From Acidobacteriota bacterium (GTDB taxonomy: Bacteria > Acidobacteriota > Terriglobia > Terriglobales > Acidobacteriaceae), in the NCBI GenBank assembly GCA_021779695.1, contig JAJYAE010000057.1, positions 1-17,730 of the forward strand: a DNA stretch of 17,730 nucleotides, written 5' to 3'. The position numbers were made by a program, and so were the translations under genes. The notes beneath the pieces were generated by a model that searched no databases, was not told the DNA's origin, and saw only the letters and a program-made list of their open reading frames with translations. This document shows positions 1 to 7,979 of the stretch, one piece after another. Each line of letters opens with the position of its first letter. Position 1 is the stretch's first letter.

Positions 1-196
1 GTGGTTCGATCCTTTTGCCGGATCGATACAGGTCGGACGCCCGGAAGCGCCACAGCTTGCCTACACGGACACCGTGAACGATTCCATTTCGTGCGTAACG
101 CTGAAGGGTTTTCGGGTGAACTTGAATGATTGCTGCTGCCCGGTCGCTGTCCAGCAGCGGTTCGAATGAGGCGGGAGAATGAGGGAAATCGAACAT
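1..196 (-). CDS. Excisionase-like helix-turn-helix DNA-binding protein (C-terminus off the window)
   Basis: Read leftward from an ATG at 194-196; the gene runs off the left edge after 65 codons. The translation begins MFDFPHSPASFEPLLDSDRA and continues into a winged helix-turn-helix of the AlpA/excisionase (HTH_17, MerR-like) type: DRAAAIIQVHPKTLQRYARN, then IVHGVRVGKLWRFRASDLYR. The Lys-Thr-Leu-Gln-Arg recognition helix and the GKLWRF wing are typical. A good Shine-Dalgarno AAGGAG (207-212) lies 10 nt upstream of the ATG and fixes the start. Family members either bend DNA for integrase-directed excision or regulate transcription. Its position in an integrative element carrying a relaxase favours an Xis-like or regulatory role, but no integrase gene is visible next to it. 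Family assignment is fairly sure; the exact role is inferred. Confidence 0.75.
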   Translation of the reverse strand, partial: MFDFPHSPASFEPLLDSDRAAAIIQVHPKTLQRYARNGIVHGVRVGKLWRFRASDLYRSGKRIEP

Positions 197-216
197 GGTT
201 CGCACGCTCCTTAGCA

Positions 217-248
217 CCACAATGTGTGGGGCCAAGGAGCACTGTCAA
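217..248 (-). promoter_or_regulatory. Candidate promoter and palindromic operator of the helix-turn-helix gene
   Basis: On the minus strand a perfect -35 hexamer TTGACA (243-248) is followed after 18 nt by a weak -10, CATTGT (219-224). A small palindrome, CCACA-ATG-TGTGG (217-229), overlaps the -10 and lies just upstream of the ribosome binding site. This layout would suit autorepression by the gene product. The -10 is poor, so the call is tentative. Confidence 0.35.
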
Positions 249-437
249 CCCACCGCTTGGGGCGCGATTTCATCCTCATGGATGCGGCGTGCGAAGTAAA
301 AGCGAACGGTTGGGTACAGTAAGTGCATAGAGGTGCGCCATTGTCATTCTTTGGCACTCATTGTCCTCGTGGATTTTCGATCTCACAAAAACGAAATTAG
401 TTTCGGACCTCTATTCCACTGGACAAATCCCGCTGAA

Positions 438-568
438 ATTCCCCGGATAGCAGCAGCATAGCCGAGGCGCGGGCGGAGTCAAGGGCGGCTGCGCCGCCGC
501 TCACGCGGTCAAGACCCTTGACACCGCCCTCTCCGCCTCGGCACCACAATCCCTAATAACCGGGGAAT
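438..568. repeat. Large nested inverted repeat in the gap between two leftward genes
   Basis: The gene-free stretch 197-580 holds, besides the promoter above, a layered palindrome. The outermost arms are ATTCCCCGG (438-446) and CCGGGGAAT (560-568). The next pair is CCGAGGCG (462-469) and CGCCTCGG (534-541), followed inward by imperfect GGGCGG-type arms. Then come GTCAAGGG (478-485) and CCCTTGAC (515-522). Inside are two perfect hairpins: GGCGGC-TGC-GCCGCC (484-498) and GTCAAG-ACC-CTTGAC (508-522). It lies just beyond the stop codon of the secreted-protein gene. It could be a terminator, although it has no T-run, a recombination or transfer site, or a mobile palindromic repeat. From 249 to 437 I see only a weak CGAAA/TTTCG pair at 392-405. 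Confidence 0.6.
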
Positions 569-580
569 GTCAGATTCTCT

Positions 581-1882
581 TTACGGCGCGTCCAATGGCG
601 TCAGGTTGGGCCCTGTGCATGTCGGATCGGGCTCGGTAGGAGCGGAAAGCATCAAATATCCGTCCTTCACTTCACGCACATGAAAATAGTTGCTGGGAAG
701 TGGCTTTGATTCCCCACCGGGCTTTCCGGGGACAATTCGTTCCGATGTTGAGTTCATTTGGACCTGGAAAACACCTTGTGCGGCGCAAGCGCGAATCGGC
801 CCGAAGCTATGGCCGACGGACTGATCGTCGCCCGGTTTCGAGGGTGGGTTAAACAGTTCATGAACTGTCTGGAGAGAATGGATCGACCCGTCCAGAGAAA
901 AGTCCTTTGATTCTGACCAGGGGGCGGAGAGCCATTCTTCCACAAACCCTCGGGCATTGATTCCCAGCGGGTTCAGGCGGTGCACGCGACCGCTGTCATC
1001 GACCGTGTAGCGATAGATCACTCGGCGCTCGAAGCAGTTCGCATTATCAAAGGACATGCAGTCGGCATTCAGGCGTAGTTCAAACGTGTTTCCTGAAGAC
1101 TTGAGCCTCGGATCGAAGTCCCCCCGGGAATAACCTCGCTCAGTGTGCCAGAGAACTTGCGGCGAGACGGTATCAGGACCAGCGGAAAGCAAGTCAATTT
1201 TGAAGCCGCTGAATCGCGATGTGCACCAGGGTGTACCATGCGCGACAACCACTCGCCATTTAGCCTCTTTCTCTTTGGAAGAAGAGGAATCACGGATGAA
1301 GGCCGACAAAAAGAAGTCGCCGAACGCATCAGAAATTTCCTTTAGCGGCGGTGACTGCCAACGAAGCCTCTCCTTCCAGGCTCCATTCTCAAGTTCGTAG
1401 ACCAAAAGCATGTTATCCGCTCCGCATTCGACGTTGATCGAATACCGGATCGCAAGAACACCCGCGACGTTTGCCGAACGGCTTACTTGAACCCGTAGAT
1501 TATGCCCGTATGATCCGAGTATTTCGTCGTAGCGATGATCATTTGCGGATATGGCGGTGTTTGGAGCAGGTTCCGGCGCATTTGCATGAAGTGACTCAGC
1601 CAAACGGTTCTCCAATTCGAGCGGATCAATGGAGGGCCCGACGCAGGCGAGTGCAACGTCAGAGACATGGCTCAAAGCATCTTTGAGTTGAGTGATCTTG
1701 TTAGCGATTGCAGGCGGGGTCCCCTCTTCCATCTCGCCGACCTTGATTTGTTCAATTTCGAGCTGAAGGGCTGTCACGCGGGCGGCAGCCTGCGGCAAAG
1801 CACCAGCAGTGCACTGGCCTTGGACGTTGCAAGTAATCGCAAGGGGTGCCAATAGGATCAAGATTTTCAGCAGGCGCTTCAT
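581..1882 (-). CDS. Secreted cysteine-rich protein of unknown function
   Basis: I do not recognise this 433-residue protein. The chosen ATG at 1880-1882 begins a clear Sec signal peptide, MKRLLKILILLAPLAITCNV, with cleavage likely near VQG-Q (about residue 22). The open frame continues about 100 codons further upstream, but that part overlaps the end of the relaxase gene and lacks protein-like character. No lipobox is seen. Residues 30-75 look helical (QLEIEQIKVGEMEEG...). The rest is mixed, with many cysteines (VECGADN, TPWCTSRF, NADCMSFDNANCFERR, RACAAQG, DPTCTGP), which suits disulfide-bonded export. It follows the relaxase after an 85-nt gap and may share its transcript. No Shine-Dalgarno is visible; instead a GGCGAT-TCT-ATCGCC hairpin (1886-1900) sits 4 nt upstream of the start. 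It is probably cargo of the element. Confidence 0.7.
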   Translation of the reverse strand: MKRLLKILILLAPLAITCNVQGQCTAGALPQAAARVTALQLEIEQIKVGEMEEGTPPAIANKITQLKDALSHVSDVALACVGPSIDPLELENRLAESLHANAPEPAPNTAISANDHRYDEILGSYGHNLRVQVSRSANVAGVLAIRYSINVECGADNMLLVYELENGAWKERLRWQSPPLKEISDAFGDFFLSAFIRDSSSSKEKEAKWRVVVAHGTPWCTSRFSGFKIDLLSAGPDTVSPQVLWHTERGYSRGDFDPRLKSSGNTFELRLNADCMSFDNANCFERRVIYRYTVDDSGRVHRLNPLGINARGFVEEWLSAPWSESKDFSLDGSIHSLQTVHELFNPPSKPGDDQSVGHSFGPIRACAAQGVFQVQMNSTSERIVPGKPGGESKPLPSNYFHVREVKDGYLMLSAPTEPDPTCTGPNLTPLDAP

Positions 1883-1885
1883 ACA

Positions 1886-1900
1886 GGCGATTCTATCGCC
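1886..1900 (-). promoter_or_regulatory. Small hairpin immediately upstream of the secreted-protein start
   Basis: A perfect 6-bp stem with a 3-nt loop, GGCGAT-TCT-ATCGCC, ends 4 nt before the ATG at 1880-1882, where a ribosome binding site would be expected and none is seen. It could affect translation initiation or bind a regulator. There is no further support. Confidence 0.25.
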
Positions 1901-1967
1901 CGTTGCTTGCCTTGAATCTTTCAGATTGAGGCATCGTCGCGGACTGAATGGAGCGCCCAGTTTTGCC

Positions 1968-4697
1968 CTACAGGCCCAGCCCAAAATCGTGACCGATGCT
2001 GATTTCGTGGCGAGGAGCGTGTGGTTCGATTTGTTGGGCGGGAGCTTGCTGAATCTTGTGCTCGGGCTGGGGTAGATGAACCTGCTCCCGCGCCAACTCC
2101 ATGGCAGAGGGGCGCACAGAGGAGATGCCAAGCGATTCGCGCAACTGCTCACGGTCGCTCGTGACGATTGCGATTTCACCGCGGCCACGGGAAGCGCCGA
2201 CGTAGAACAATTCTTGTTTCATGGCGTCGGCTGAAAGGATCACCCCGTCAACCGTCTTCCCCTGGCTGCGATGGGCGGTAATGGCGTAGCCGTGATCGAA
2301 ATGGTGATAATTCGACGGCAGTGCGCGACCATCCTCAAGCTGAATGCGTCCCCTCTCGATGCCGCGAACCGTCACCAGTTCGCCATTCGTAGCGCGAAAA
2401 CCGGCATCTCGGCGATTGGCCGTAAGCAGCAGCCGGTCACCCGGAGCAACGTCGATGGATTGCCTCTCATGGACGGAAAAAGAGCGCGTCTGTGCCGGAG
2501 TGAAGCTTCTCTCCTCACCGCGTGCATTGCGAGCGATCACTGCGCCAGAATCAACACGGCTGACCGTGAGCGACTCGTGTTTCTCCATACCTCTTGCCGC
2601 CCGATGCACTACCAGCACCTGCCCCTCGCGGTAGTTCGCCAGATCACTTTTCTGCGCTTCCGTCCATTGCAGCGGGGCGTATCGATCCATCGTGACGCTT
2701 TGGCCGAGATGACCGCGCTCAGAAAGGTCATTGCGAATCGCGCGAGTGACGCGGCCAATTTCCTCATGCGTGGGCGCGACAACCAAAACATGCCGCGACG
2801 GATCGGCGGTCATCTGCCGGTAGAGATCGGCAACAGTACGACCCCGTTCGGTGAATGGAACCTCATGCACGGCGCCAAGCCGCTCCAGCTTCTCAAAGCC
2901 CTGTTCGGGAGCCTGGCGCAGGGTTTGAATGGCGTCTCTATACTGCGCGTGAGTCTGACGCTGTACGCCGATCAGAGCAACGCTCTTCATCTGCGATTCA
3001 CGCTCCAGAACGCGCAGTGCGTCGGAGGCCTCGACACTCTGAATCTGGCGCGTGTCGCCGGAGAAGACAACGCGTGCCATATGTTGCTCGGCAAGCCGAA
3101 GTATGCCCTCCATCTGCCGCCCCGAGATCATTCCAGCCTCATCGACGATCAGCACTTTACCACGCAGCGCCGATTGGGCCGTTTCGTCTCCAAGCAGGCG
3201 TGAGACCGTCATCGCATCGCGAAAGCTCACCTTTTGCAGCTCCTCCACCGCACCGCGTGTGGGCGCAACCGCTGTGACTTCGCGGCCAGACTCACGCAGG
3301 CCGCGATCAATTTCTTGCAACGTGGCCGTTTTGCCTGTCCCGGCAGCGCCGCGTAAGTTGATGGCGAAGTCGCGAGAATCGAGAACCTGCTGCACCGCGC
3401 GCCGTTGCTCATCACGCAGGCGCTCAGATGGTTGAAACTCATGTGAGCCGCCAAGCCGCGCGCATTGGTCGATGCCATGGTTCACCATGGCAACCATGCG
3501 CTGTTCGCGATCCAGACTCTCGTGTGTTGCCAGCCGGTCACCGGCATGAATGACAGCTCCCTGGGATTTTTCGATTTCCAGTGCGCCGCGTAGCTGGCCC
3601 AGATCGACCCGCCCGCGGCCGTATCGCAGAGCCTCAGTTAGCAGTTCGTGATCGTAGACGACAGAGCGCCGCTCGAAAAGATGGTCCTTTGCGTATTGCA
3701 GTGAATCCACCGCCGGTGAGAGCTCATTCTGACTGCTGCGGCTTTGCTCCAAGGCTGTTCCCCGCAGGCGATCTAAGCCCACCGATTCTTCCTGCGATAG
3801 GCGCGCTTGTTGCTGCTCGCGTACCTGATCGGTGGCAATCTCAGTAAGTTTGTCCGCGCGAGATTCCCGAACCAGCACAGCCACTTCATTGTCTGTCGGC
3901 TTCCGCCCATGATGTTCTTTGAATTCTTCAATGGCTGCGTCACGCTGTGCGCTGCGCTGGCTGTATCGTTCCAAAAGTTCGTCCGACACGCCCCGGATTT
4001 CAAATCCGAGATCCCGGCCACGGGAATCACGGCGCGGCTCGATTTCATAGCCCAGGCCGCGTACCTCTTGCGCCAGGGCGTTCCGATAGACCTCCGTGAG
4101 ATATGCACGGCGCTCGTACAGCCCCGACGCCTGCAATGCCTTCCACCGGCCCTCTACGCCGTCGTAGGTGAGATTTGCGGCCACGGCGTGAGTGTGCAGT
4201 TGCGGATCGAGTTCTCGGCTCGTATCGTGCCGATACGTCGCGACAATCCAGTTGCCAGTTGTGCGATTCTCATTTGCGCCGTTCAGTCGCACCCGAGCGC
4301 CTGCATGGTTTTCGGCTTCCGCCAGGGCTTCGCGGACGGCTTTATCGTGGGCGGCGACTAGTCGCTCATCGCCGCCGACCATTGCTTGAACCGAAACCGA
4401 CTTGGATGCGGAGAACGTCAGATCGTAGAGGGACCGTGCCTTGCTCTGTTCACTGCCATCCCCGTTCAACCGATCCGCGCTGTGGCGTGGACGCAAAAAC
4501 TCGCCGGTCTCGGGATGCAGCCCTTCCCGCACCGCCTCAAACTGTTCGCGGGTTACGTTGCCTCGCAGCCCAAGCAGCTCTGCGCCACGGCCCTGCCATT
4601 CGCCCTGTACACGGCGATGCTCATCGTAATAGTCGCTGTGTTCCAGATGCCGCTGTGCGTAGCCAGCGCCGCCCGTCATGGCCCGAATGGTGAGCAC
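1968..4697 (-). CDS. MobF (TrwC/TraI-type) conjugative relaxase-helicase
   Basis: This 909-residue protein cleaves oriT and unwinds the transferred strand during conjugation. The start chosen is GTG at 4695-4697, giving the family's usual N-terminus VLTIRAMTGGAGYAQRHLEH; an open extension upstream to 4841 has no such match. The tyrosine pair is at residues 23-24 (SDYYDE). A DLTFSASKSVSV motif follows at 92-103. The metal-binding three-histidine motif is YRHDTSRELDPQLHTH (H157, H168, H170). The RecD-like helicase half has Walker A GAAGTGKT (450-457), Walker B VLIVDEAG (515-522), motif III FSGDTRQIQS (545-554) and a C-terminal AITAHRSQGKTVDGV with FYVGASRGRGEIAIV. The length is close to TrwC of R388 (966) and far below F TraI. 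All catalytic motifs are present, so it should be active. No coupling protein or secretion gene is in view. The start has no strong ribosome binding site. Confidence 0.93.
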   Translation of the reverse strand: MLTIRAMTGGAGYAQRHLEHSDYYDEHRRVQGEWQGRGAELLGLRGNVTREQFEAVREGLHPETGEFLRPRHSADRLNGDGSEQSKARSLYDLTFSASKSVSVQAMVGGDERLVAAHDKAVREALAEAENHAGARVRLNGANENRTTGNWIVATYRHDTSRELDPQLHTHAVAANLTYDGVEGRWKALQASGLYERRAYLTEVYRNALAQEVRGLGYEIEPRRDSRGRDLGFEIRGVSDELLERYSQRSAQRDAAIEEFKEHHGRKPTDNEVAVLVRESRADKLTEIATDQVREQQQARLSQEESVGLDRLRGTALEQSRSSQNELSPAVDSLQYAKDHLFERRSVVYDHELLTEALRYGRGRVDLGQLRGALEIEKSQGAVIHAGDRLATHESLDREQRMVAMVNHGIDQCARLGGSHEFQPSERLRDEQRRAVQQVLDSRDFAINLRGAAGTGKTATLQEIDRGLRESGREVTAVAPTRGAVEELQKVSFRDAMTVSRLLGDETAQSALRGKVLIVDEAGMISGRQMEGILRLAEQHMARVVFSGDTRQIQSVEASDALRVLERESQMKSVALIGVQRQTHAQYRDAIQTLRQAPEQGFEKLERLGAVHEVPFTERGRTVADLYRQMTADPSRHVLVVAPTHEEIGRVTRAIRNDLSERGHLGQSVTMDRYAPLQWTEAQKSDLANYREGQVLVVHRAARGMEKHESLTVSRVDSGAVIARNARGEERSFTPAQTRSFSVHERQSIDVAPGDRLLLTANRRDAGFRATNGELVTVRGIERGRIQLEDGRALPSNYHHFDHGYAITAHRSQGKTVDGVILSADAMKQELFYVGASRGRGEIAIVTSDREQLRESLGISSVRPSAMELAREQVHLPQPEHKIQQAPAQQIEPHAPRHEISIGHDFGLGL

Positions 4698-4740
4698 AGT
4701 CCGACGGTAGCTCTGTTCGAAATTCGATTGCAAGCACCAG

Positions 4741-4869
4741 CTGCGCTTCAGCGTAAATGCAGCGCAGACGGCATGATTCTGCGTCTGCCTCCGCAGGAAG
4801 TCGCGTTCAATTCCCGGCTCGCTGCGCTCGTTGTGGAGCAAGACACCATCCCTAAGCCTAACGGCTTAG
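4741..4869. other. Candidate origin of transfer (oriT): inverted-repeat cluster upstream of the relaxase
   Basis: Three perfect 7-bp inverted repeats lie within about 170 nt of the relaxase start: CTGCGCT (4741-4747) with AGCGCAG (4761-4767); GCAGACG (4764-4770) with CGTCTGC (4782-4788), sharing bases with the first; and CTAAGCC-TAAC-GGCTTAG (4852-4869). MobF relaxases usually act on a hairpin beside nic close to their own gene, so this is the natural place to look for oriT. I cannot match a known nic sequence, and part of the region is an open extension of the relaxase frame. The assignment is positional and structural only. Confidence 0.4.
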
Positions 4870-5076
4870 ATGTGCCATCTCAGGAAAGCCTATCGAACGG
4901 AGGTCGTATGGCTTCGGACGACGTGCGCTAATAATCGAGCCCTGTTCGAGCCCCGCAAAATCGGCCAGTGTGCGCCCATCGAGGCAGCACAGCTGGCCGC
5001 GGTGCGATTGCAACGTCAGGTGCAAAGCATGGGCTAGGATGGTATAGAAGAATTGAGCGACCGTAGATGGATGTAT
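4858..5076 (-). pseudogene. Possible C-terminal gene fragment between relaxase and restriction-modification cassette
   Basis: The minus strand is open for 72 codons with protein-like content (for example HRGQLCCLDGRTLADFAGLE and ARRPKPYDLRSIGFPEM), ending at a TAG at 4858-4860. There is no ATG or GTG start in frame, and the upstream end is a TGA at 5077-5079, just before the methyltransferase gene. It has the look of a 3' gene end truncated when the rightward cassette arrived. I do not recognise the family. It is the main content of the 4698-5118 gap apart from the inverted repeats. A chance open frame remains possible. Confidence 0.3.
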
Positions 5077-5118
5077 TCATCTGTCTCGCGGTCACATGGC
5101 TGGAATGCCCTCTCTCCT

Positions 5119-7122
5119 ATGAAAACGCTCTTTGGCGACGAATTCGAATCCGACCTCGCAACCTTGCATGAGACGAGTCTACTTCTCGGCGTTTCTGCAG
5201 CGACTGTGCGGAATTGGGTTAAACACGAGTTCCTAGCCCCTGTCGCATCAAATGGAAAGACCACGTTTGAACGCAATAAGGTGCTGCAACTCAAGGAGCA
5301 AATCGCTAACGGACAGATTGACCGCCTCACGCGGAGGGCCAACAAGAGCAGATCTGTTGTGCTGTCTGTACCGGAAGAGCACTCGACAAACGCGCACATC
5401 ACAGACGCGCTCTACAGAATTCTCGATCTATATAGAAGCCACAACCTCGCCTTGCGAGCGACCCTCTCTGCGGTAATGGTGGCAACTATAACCCAACGCG
5501 GCCTTGGACGCACTTCCTCATGCGGTCGGCTTGATGCTTCGTCAATCAGGCACAAAGGATTAAGAGATGAGGTCCAATGGTGGATTGACAAGGCGGACCG
5601 CGATGAGACCCTTTCGCACCTGTACTTAGAGCTCCAGCATTTTTCCATTCCCGAACATCGCGACTTCTTGGGCATCCTTTACCAGACACTGCGGGATGAG
5701 GGGACGAATTCTAGGCATGGTTCCTATTACACCCCGCAAAAGGTCGTGGAGCAGGTAGTTGCCGAACATTTGGGGCCGGACGCAGTGGTTCTCGATCCCT
5801 GTTGCGGAACTGGTCAGTTTCTATTGGCTGCTGCTGAGATTGTGAGCGATCCGTTGTCTTTGTGGGGCTTCGAGATCGATGAGATTGCCGCCCGCATTGC
5901 CCGCCTTAACTTACTAACGCGGTTCATAAATCTTGACTTTACTCCGAACATTTACTGCTTGAATACCCTGCTCACGTTCTCCGCCATGAGCATTCCGAAC
6001 GATCTTAAGCCTCCGAAATTCGATCTGGTGTTCACCAATCCTCCGTGGGGTACCCACTTTTCAGTATCCGAACTCGCCCTTCTCCAAAAGCTGTACCCAG
6101 AGGTCCGATCCAATGAGGCATTTTCTTACTTTTTGAGTTGCGGGCTCCAGTTTTTGCGCGATGGAGGAACTTTATCGTACCTTCTGCCGGAAGCAGTTCT
6201 CAACGTGAAAGCCCATTCCGACATCCGTCAAGTAATTTCTTTGCATACTCGGATTACAAAGGTAGAACACCTTGGCAGGATATTCAAAACCGTATTTACT
6301 CCGGTAGTCCGACTCGATCTTGTCAATTCGCGGCCAGATTCGATTCACAGCTTTACCATGCTGAAAGACGGAGAAAACAGTACGGTAGAGCAGAGTCGCC
6401 TTGCAGCCAACTCTGATTTTAGGTTTGACATATTCGCCAGGCGAGATGACTTGTCGATTTTTCAGAAGATGTTCGAGCGAGACCACTTGACACTTAAGGG
6501 CAACGCCGAATGGGCGCTCGGAGTGGTTACTGGAGATAATGCAAGATTCCTAAGCGATCGTTGCCTCCCCGGCTTTGAACCCATCCTTACAGGCAAAGAG
6601 ATATGCCGGTTTGTCACCCGTCCAGCTAGGAAATTCATTCAGTTTGCGCCTGAGCAATGGCAACAGGTGGCACCAATTGAAAGATACCGCTATACAGAAA
6701 AGCTACTGTACAAGTTCATTTCCAATGAACTTGTCTTTGCTTACGATAGTCGGTCAATGTTGTCGCTAAATAGCGCAAACGTGCTCATCCCGAAAATCCC
6801 GAGCCTTAGCACAAAGGCTATTCTTGGTTTCTTGAACTCGAACCTGTACCAGCTTCTGTTTCAGAAGAAATTCGGAGCCCTAAAGGTTCTGAGGGGTGAC
6901 GTTGAGCAACTTCCTTTTCCATTATTGTCTGATCCGGAACAACAAACGATTGTTGGGTTCGTAGACAGACTTCTGGAACACCGCGTCGATCCGAAGCAGG
7001 AATTGGAAGTGTACATCGGGTTGAACGAGCACATTATGGGTCTCTTCTCTTTGACGCACGCCGAGCGCGATTACGTAAGAGAGAATTCCAAGATTTCTCC
7101 AAAAACGCTGGGAGTACGATAA
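5119..7122 (+). CDS. N6-adenine DNA methyltransferase with N-terminal helix-turn-helix domain
   Basis: A 667-residue modification enzyme that would methylate adenine in its recognition sequence and protect host DNA from the downstream nuclease. Residues 13-40 form a MerR-like helix-turn-helix (LHETSLLLGVSAATVRNWVK). A linker and helical region follow. The methyltransferase core begins with GSYYTPQKVVEQVV (201-214), then SAM-binding motif I VLDPCCGTGQF (224-234), motif II/III GFEIDEIAARIARLN (250-264) and catalytic motif IV NPPW (307-310). The C-terminal third, with TGKEICRFV and FLNSNLYQLLF, resembles the target-recognition region of Type I/Eco57I-like N6 methylases. The ATG at 5119 is chosen because the HTH follows directly; in-frame alternatives are TTG 5053 and ATG 5071, and none has a strong ribosome binding site. 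It is rightward, opposite to the element backbone, and noticeably more AT-rich. Confidence 0.88.
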   Translation: MKTLFGDEFESDLATLHETSLLLGVSAATVRNWVKHEFLAPVASNGKTTFERNKVLQLKEQIANGQIDRLTRRANKSRSVVLSVPEEHSTNAHITDALYRILDLYRSHNLALRATLSAVMVATITQRGLGRTSSCGRLDASSIRHKGLRDEVQWWIDKADRDETLSHLYLELQHFSIPEHRDFLGILYQTLRDEGTNSRHGSYYTPQKVVEQVVAEHLGPDAVVLDPCCGTGQFLLAAAEIVSDPLSLWGFEIDEIAARIARLNLLTRFINLDFTPNIYCLNTLLTFSAMSIPNDLKPPKFDLVFTNPPWGTHFSVSELALLQKLYPEVRSNEAFSYFLSCGLQFLRDGGTLSYLLPEAVLNVKAHSDIRQVISLHTRITKVEHLGRIFKTVFTPVVRLDLVNSRPDSIHSFTMLKDGENSTVEQSRLAANSDFRFDIFARRDDLSIFQKMFERDHLTLKGNAEWALGVVTGDNARFLSDRCLPGFEPILTGKEICRFVTRPARKFIQFAPEQWQQVAPIERYRYTEKLLYKFISNELVFAYDSRSMLSLNSANVLIPKIPSLSTKAILGFLNSNLYQLLFQKKFGALKVLRGDVEQLPFPLLSDPEQQTIVGFVDRLLEHRVDPKQELEVYIGLNEHIMGLFSLTHAERDYVRENSKISPKTLGVR

Positions 7123-7137
7123 GGAGCCGGAGATCAG

Positions 7138-7875
7138 ATGGACATTCTGAAGGAGAAACTGTCAAAACTCATTGATGAGCTCGCAACGGACCAACGAGAA
7201 ATCATCAAAGCCCGCCTTGAAAATTTGATTTCCGTATATCCATTCAATGAGTATGAGTTCATTATTTCGTCCTTGATGGGGCTTGGAAAACTCACATTGG
7301 ATGACTATTACGAGATCAGAGATGAGTACATTGCCCGCAACATGTATCTCTATATTTTTGAGATCAGCTCTCCGCGCGGCTTTGGAGAGCAATGGGCGCA
7401 AGGCCATCTGAAGGAACTTGTGCCTGAACTCATCAAGCCCACCAAGAAAATTGATCCGCAGTATAGCGGGGACTACGATTTAATTCTTCCAGATGACAAC
7501 ATAATTCGAATCGAAGTCAAGGCATCAAGAGCGGTGCGAGGAGACTCTTCCGAAGCTCTCTATGTGAAGGCGTTGGCGTTTGAGAGTAAGCATCCATTCT
7601 GGATGAACTTTCAGCAGATCAAACCGGCCCATTGCGACGTATTCGTGTGGATTGCGGTCTGGAGAGATGTCATCAAGTACTGGGTATTGTCCTCGAACGA
7701 AGTGCTGAATCACAAATCCTATTCAAAAGGCCAGCACCGGGGAAATGTTGGTGAGGGCCAATTGCACTTGCGAGATGACAACATCGCCGAGTTTCAGGTT
7801 TTTGAAGCGAAGCCAAATGAACTCAAGCCAGCCATCATTCGGGCCTACGAACGGCAGATCGGCAAGACACAATGA
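7138..7875 (+). CDS. Restriction endonuclease of the PD-(D/E)XK fold
   Basis: A 245-residue protein, 15 nt downstream of the methyltransferase stop, so the two form an operon. A Shine-Dalgarno GGAG at 7129-7132 precedes the ATG by 5 nt, and a second AAGGAG (7121-7126) overlaps the methyltransferase stop. The N-terminal 70 residues are helical. The nuclease signature is GDYDLIL (D112/D114) followed 12 residues later by IRIEVKASRA (E126, K128), the D-x(n)-E-x-K pattern of metal-dependent nucleases. The following block, HPFWMNFQQIKPAHCDVFVW and YWVLSSNEV, resembles known Type II enzymes and closes the core beta sheet. No signal peptide or membrane segment is present. The partner gene and catalytic motif make a Type II restriction role likely; specificity cannot be read from sequence. 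Base composition is AT-rich like its partner. Confidence 0.8.
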   Translation: MDILKEKLSKLIDELATDQREIIKARLENLISVYPFNEYEFIISSLMGLGKLTLDDYYEIRDEYIARNMYLYIFEISSPRGFGEQWAQGHLKELVPELIKPTKKIDPQYSGDYDLILPDDNIIRIEVKASRAVRGDSSEALYVKALAFESKHPFWMNFQQIKPAHCDVFVWIAVWRDVIKYWVLSSNEVLNHKSYSKGQHRGNVGEGQLHLRDDNIAEFQVFEAKPNELKPAIIRAYERQIGKTQ

Positions 7876-7979
7876 GCCCAGCTTGAACGCCAAATGGATG
7901 TTGACAATTCCTCACCGTGAAAGATGTATTCAAAATGGGGTTGTGCGGCGATGGGCGCGTTCCGGTATTTTTCCGCAGT

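Noticed and set aside
2271..3203. 310-codon open frame on the plus strand
   Set aside because: It is antisense to the relaxase helicase domain, whose motifs are complete on the minus strand; the translation has no recognisable domain.
4386..4931. 181-codon plus-strand frame reaching into the relaxase upstream region
   Set aside because: Mostly antisense to the relaxase N-terminus; no domain or ribosome binding site supports it.
4908..4931. Seven-residue plus-strand mini-ORF with a GGAGG upstream
   Set aside because: It could be a leader peptide for the methyltransferase, but the sequence has no attenuator-like structure and the ORF is too short to judge.
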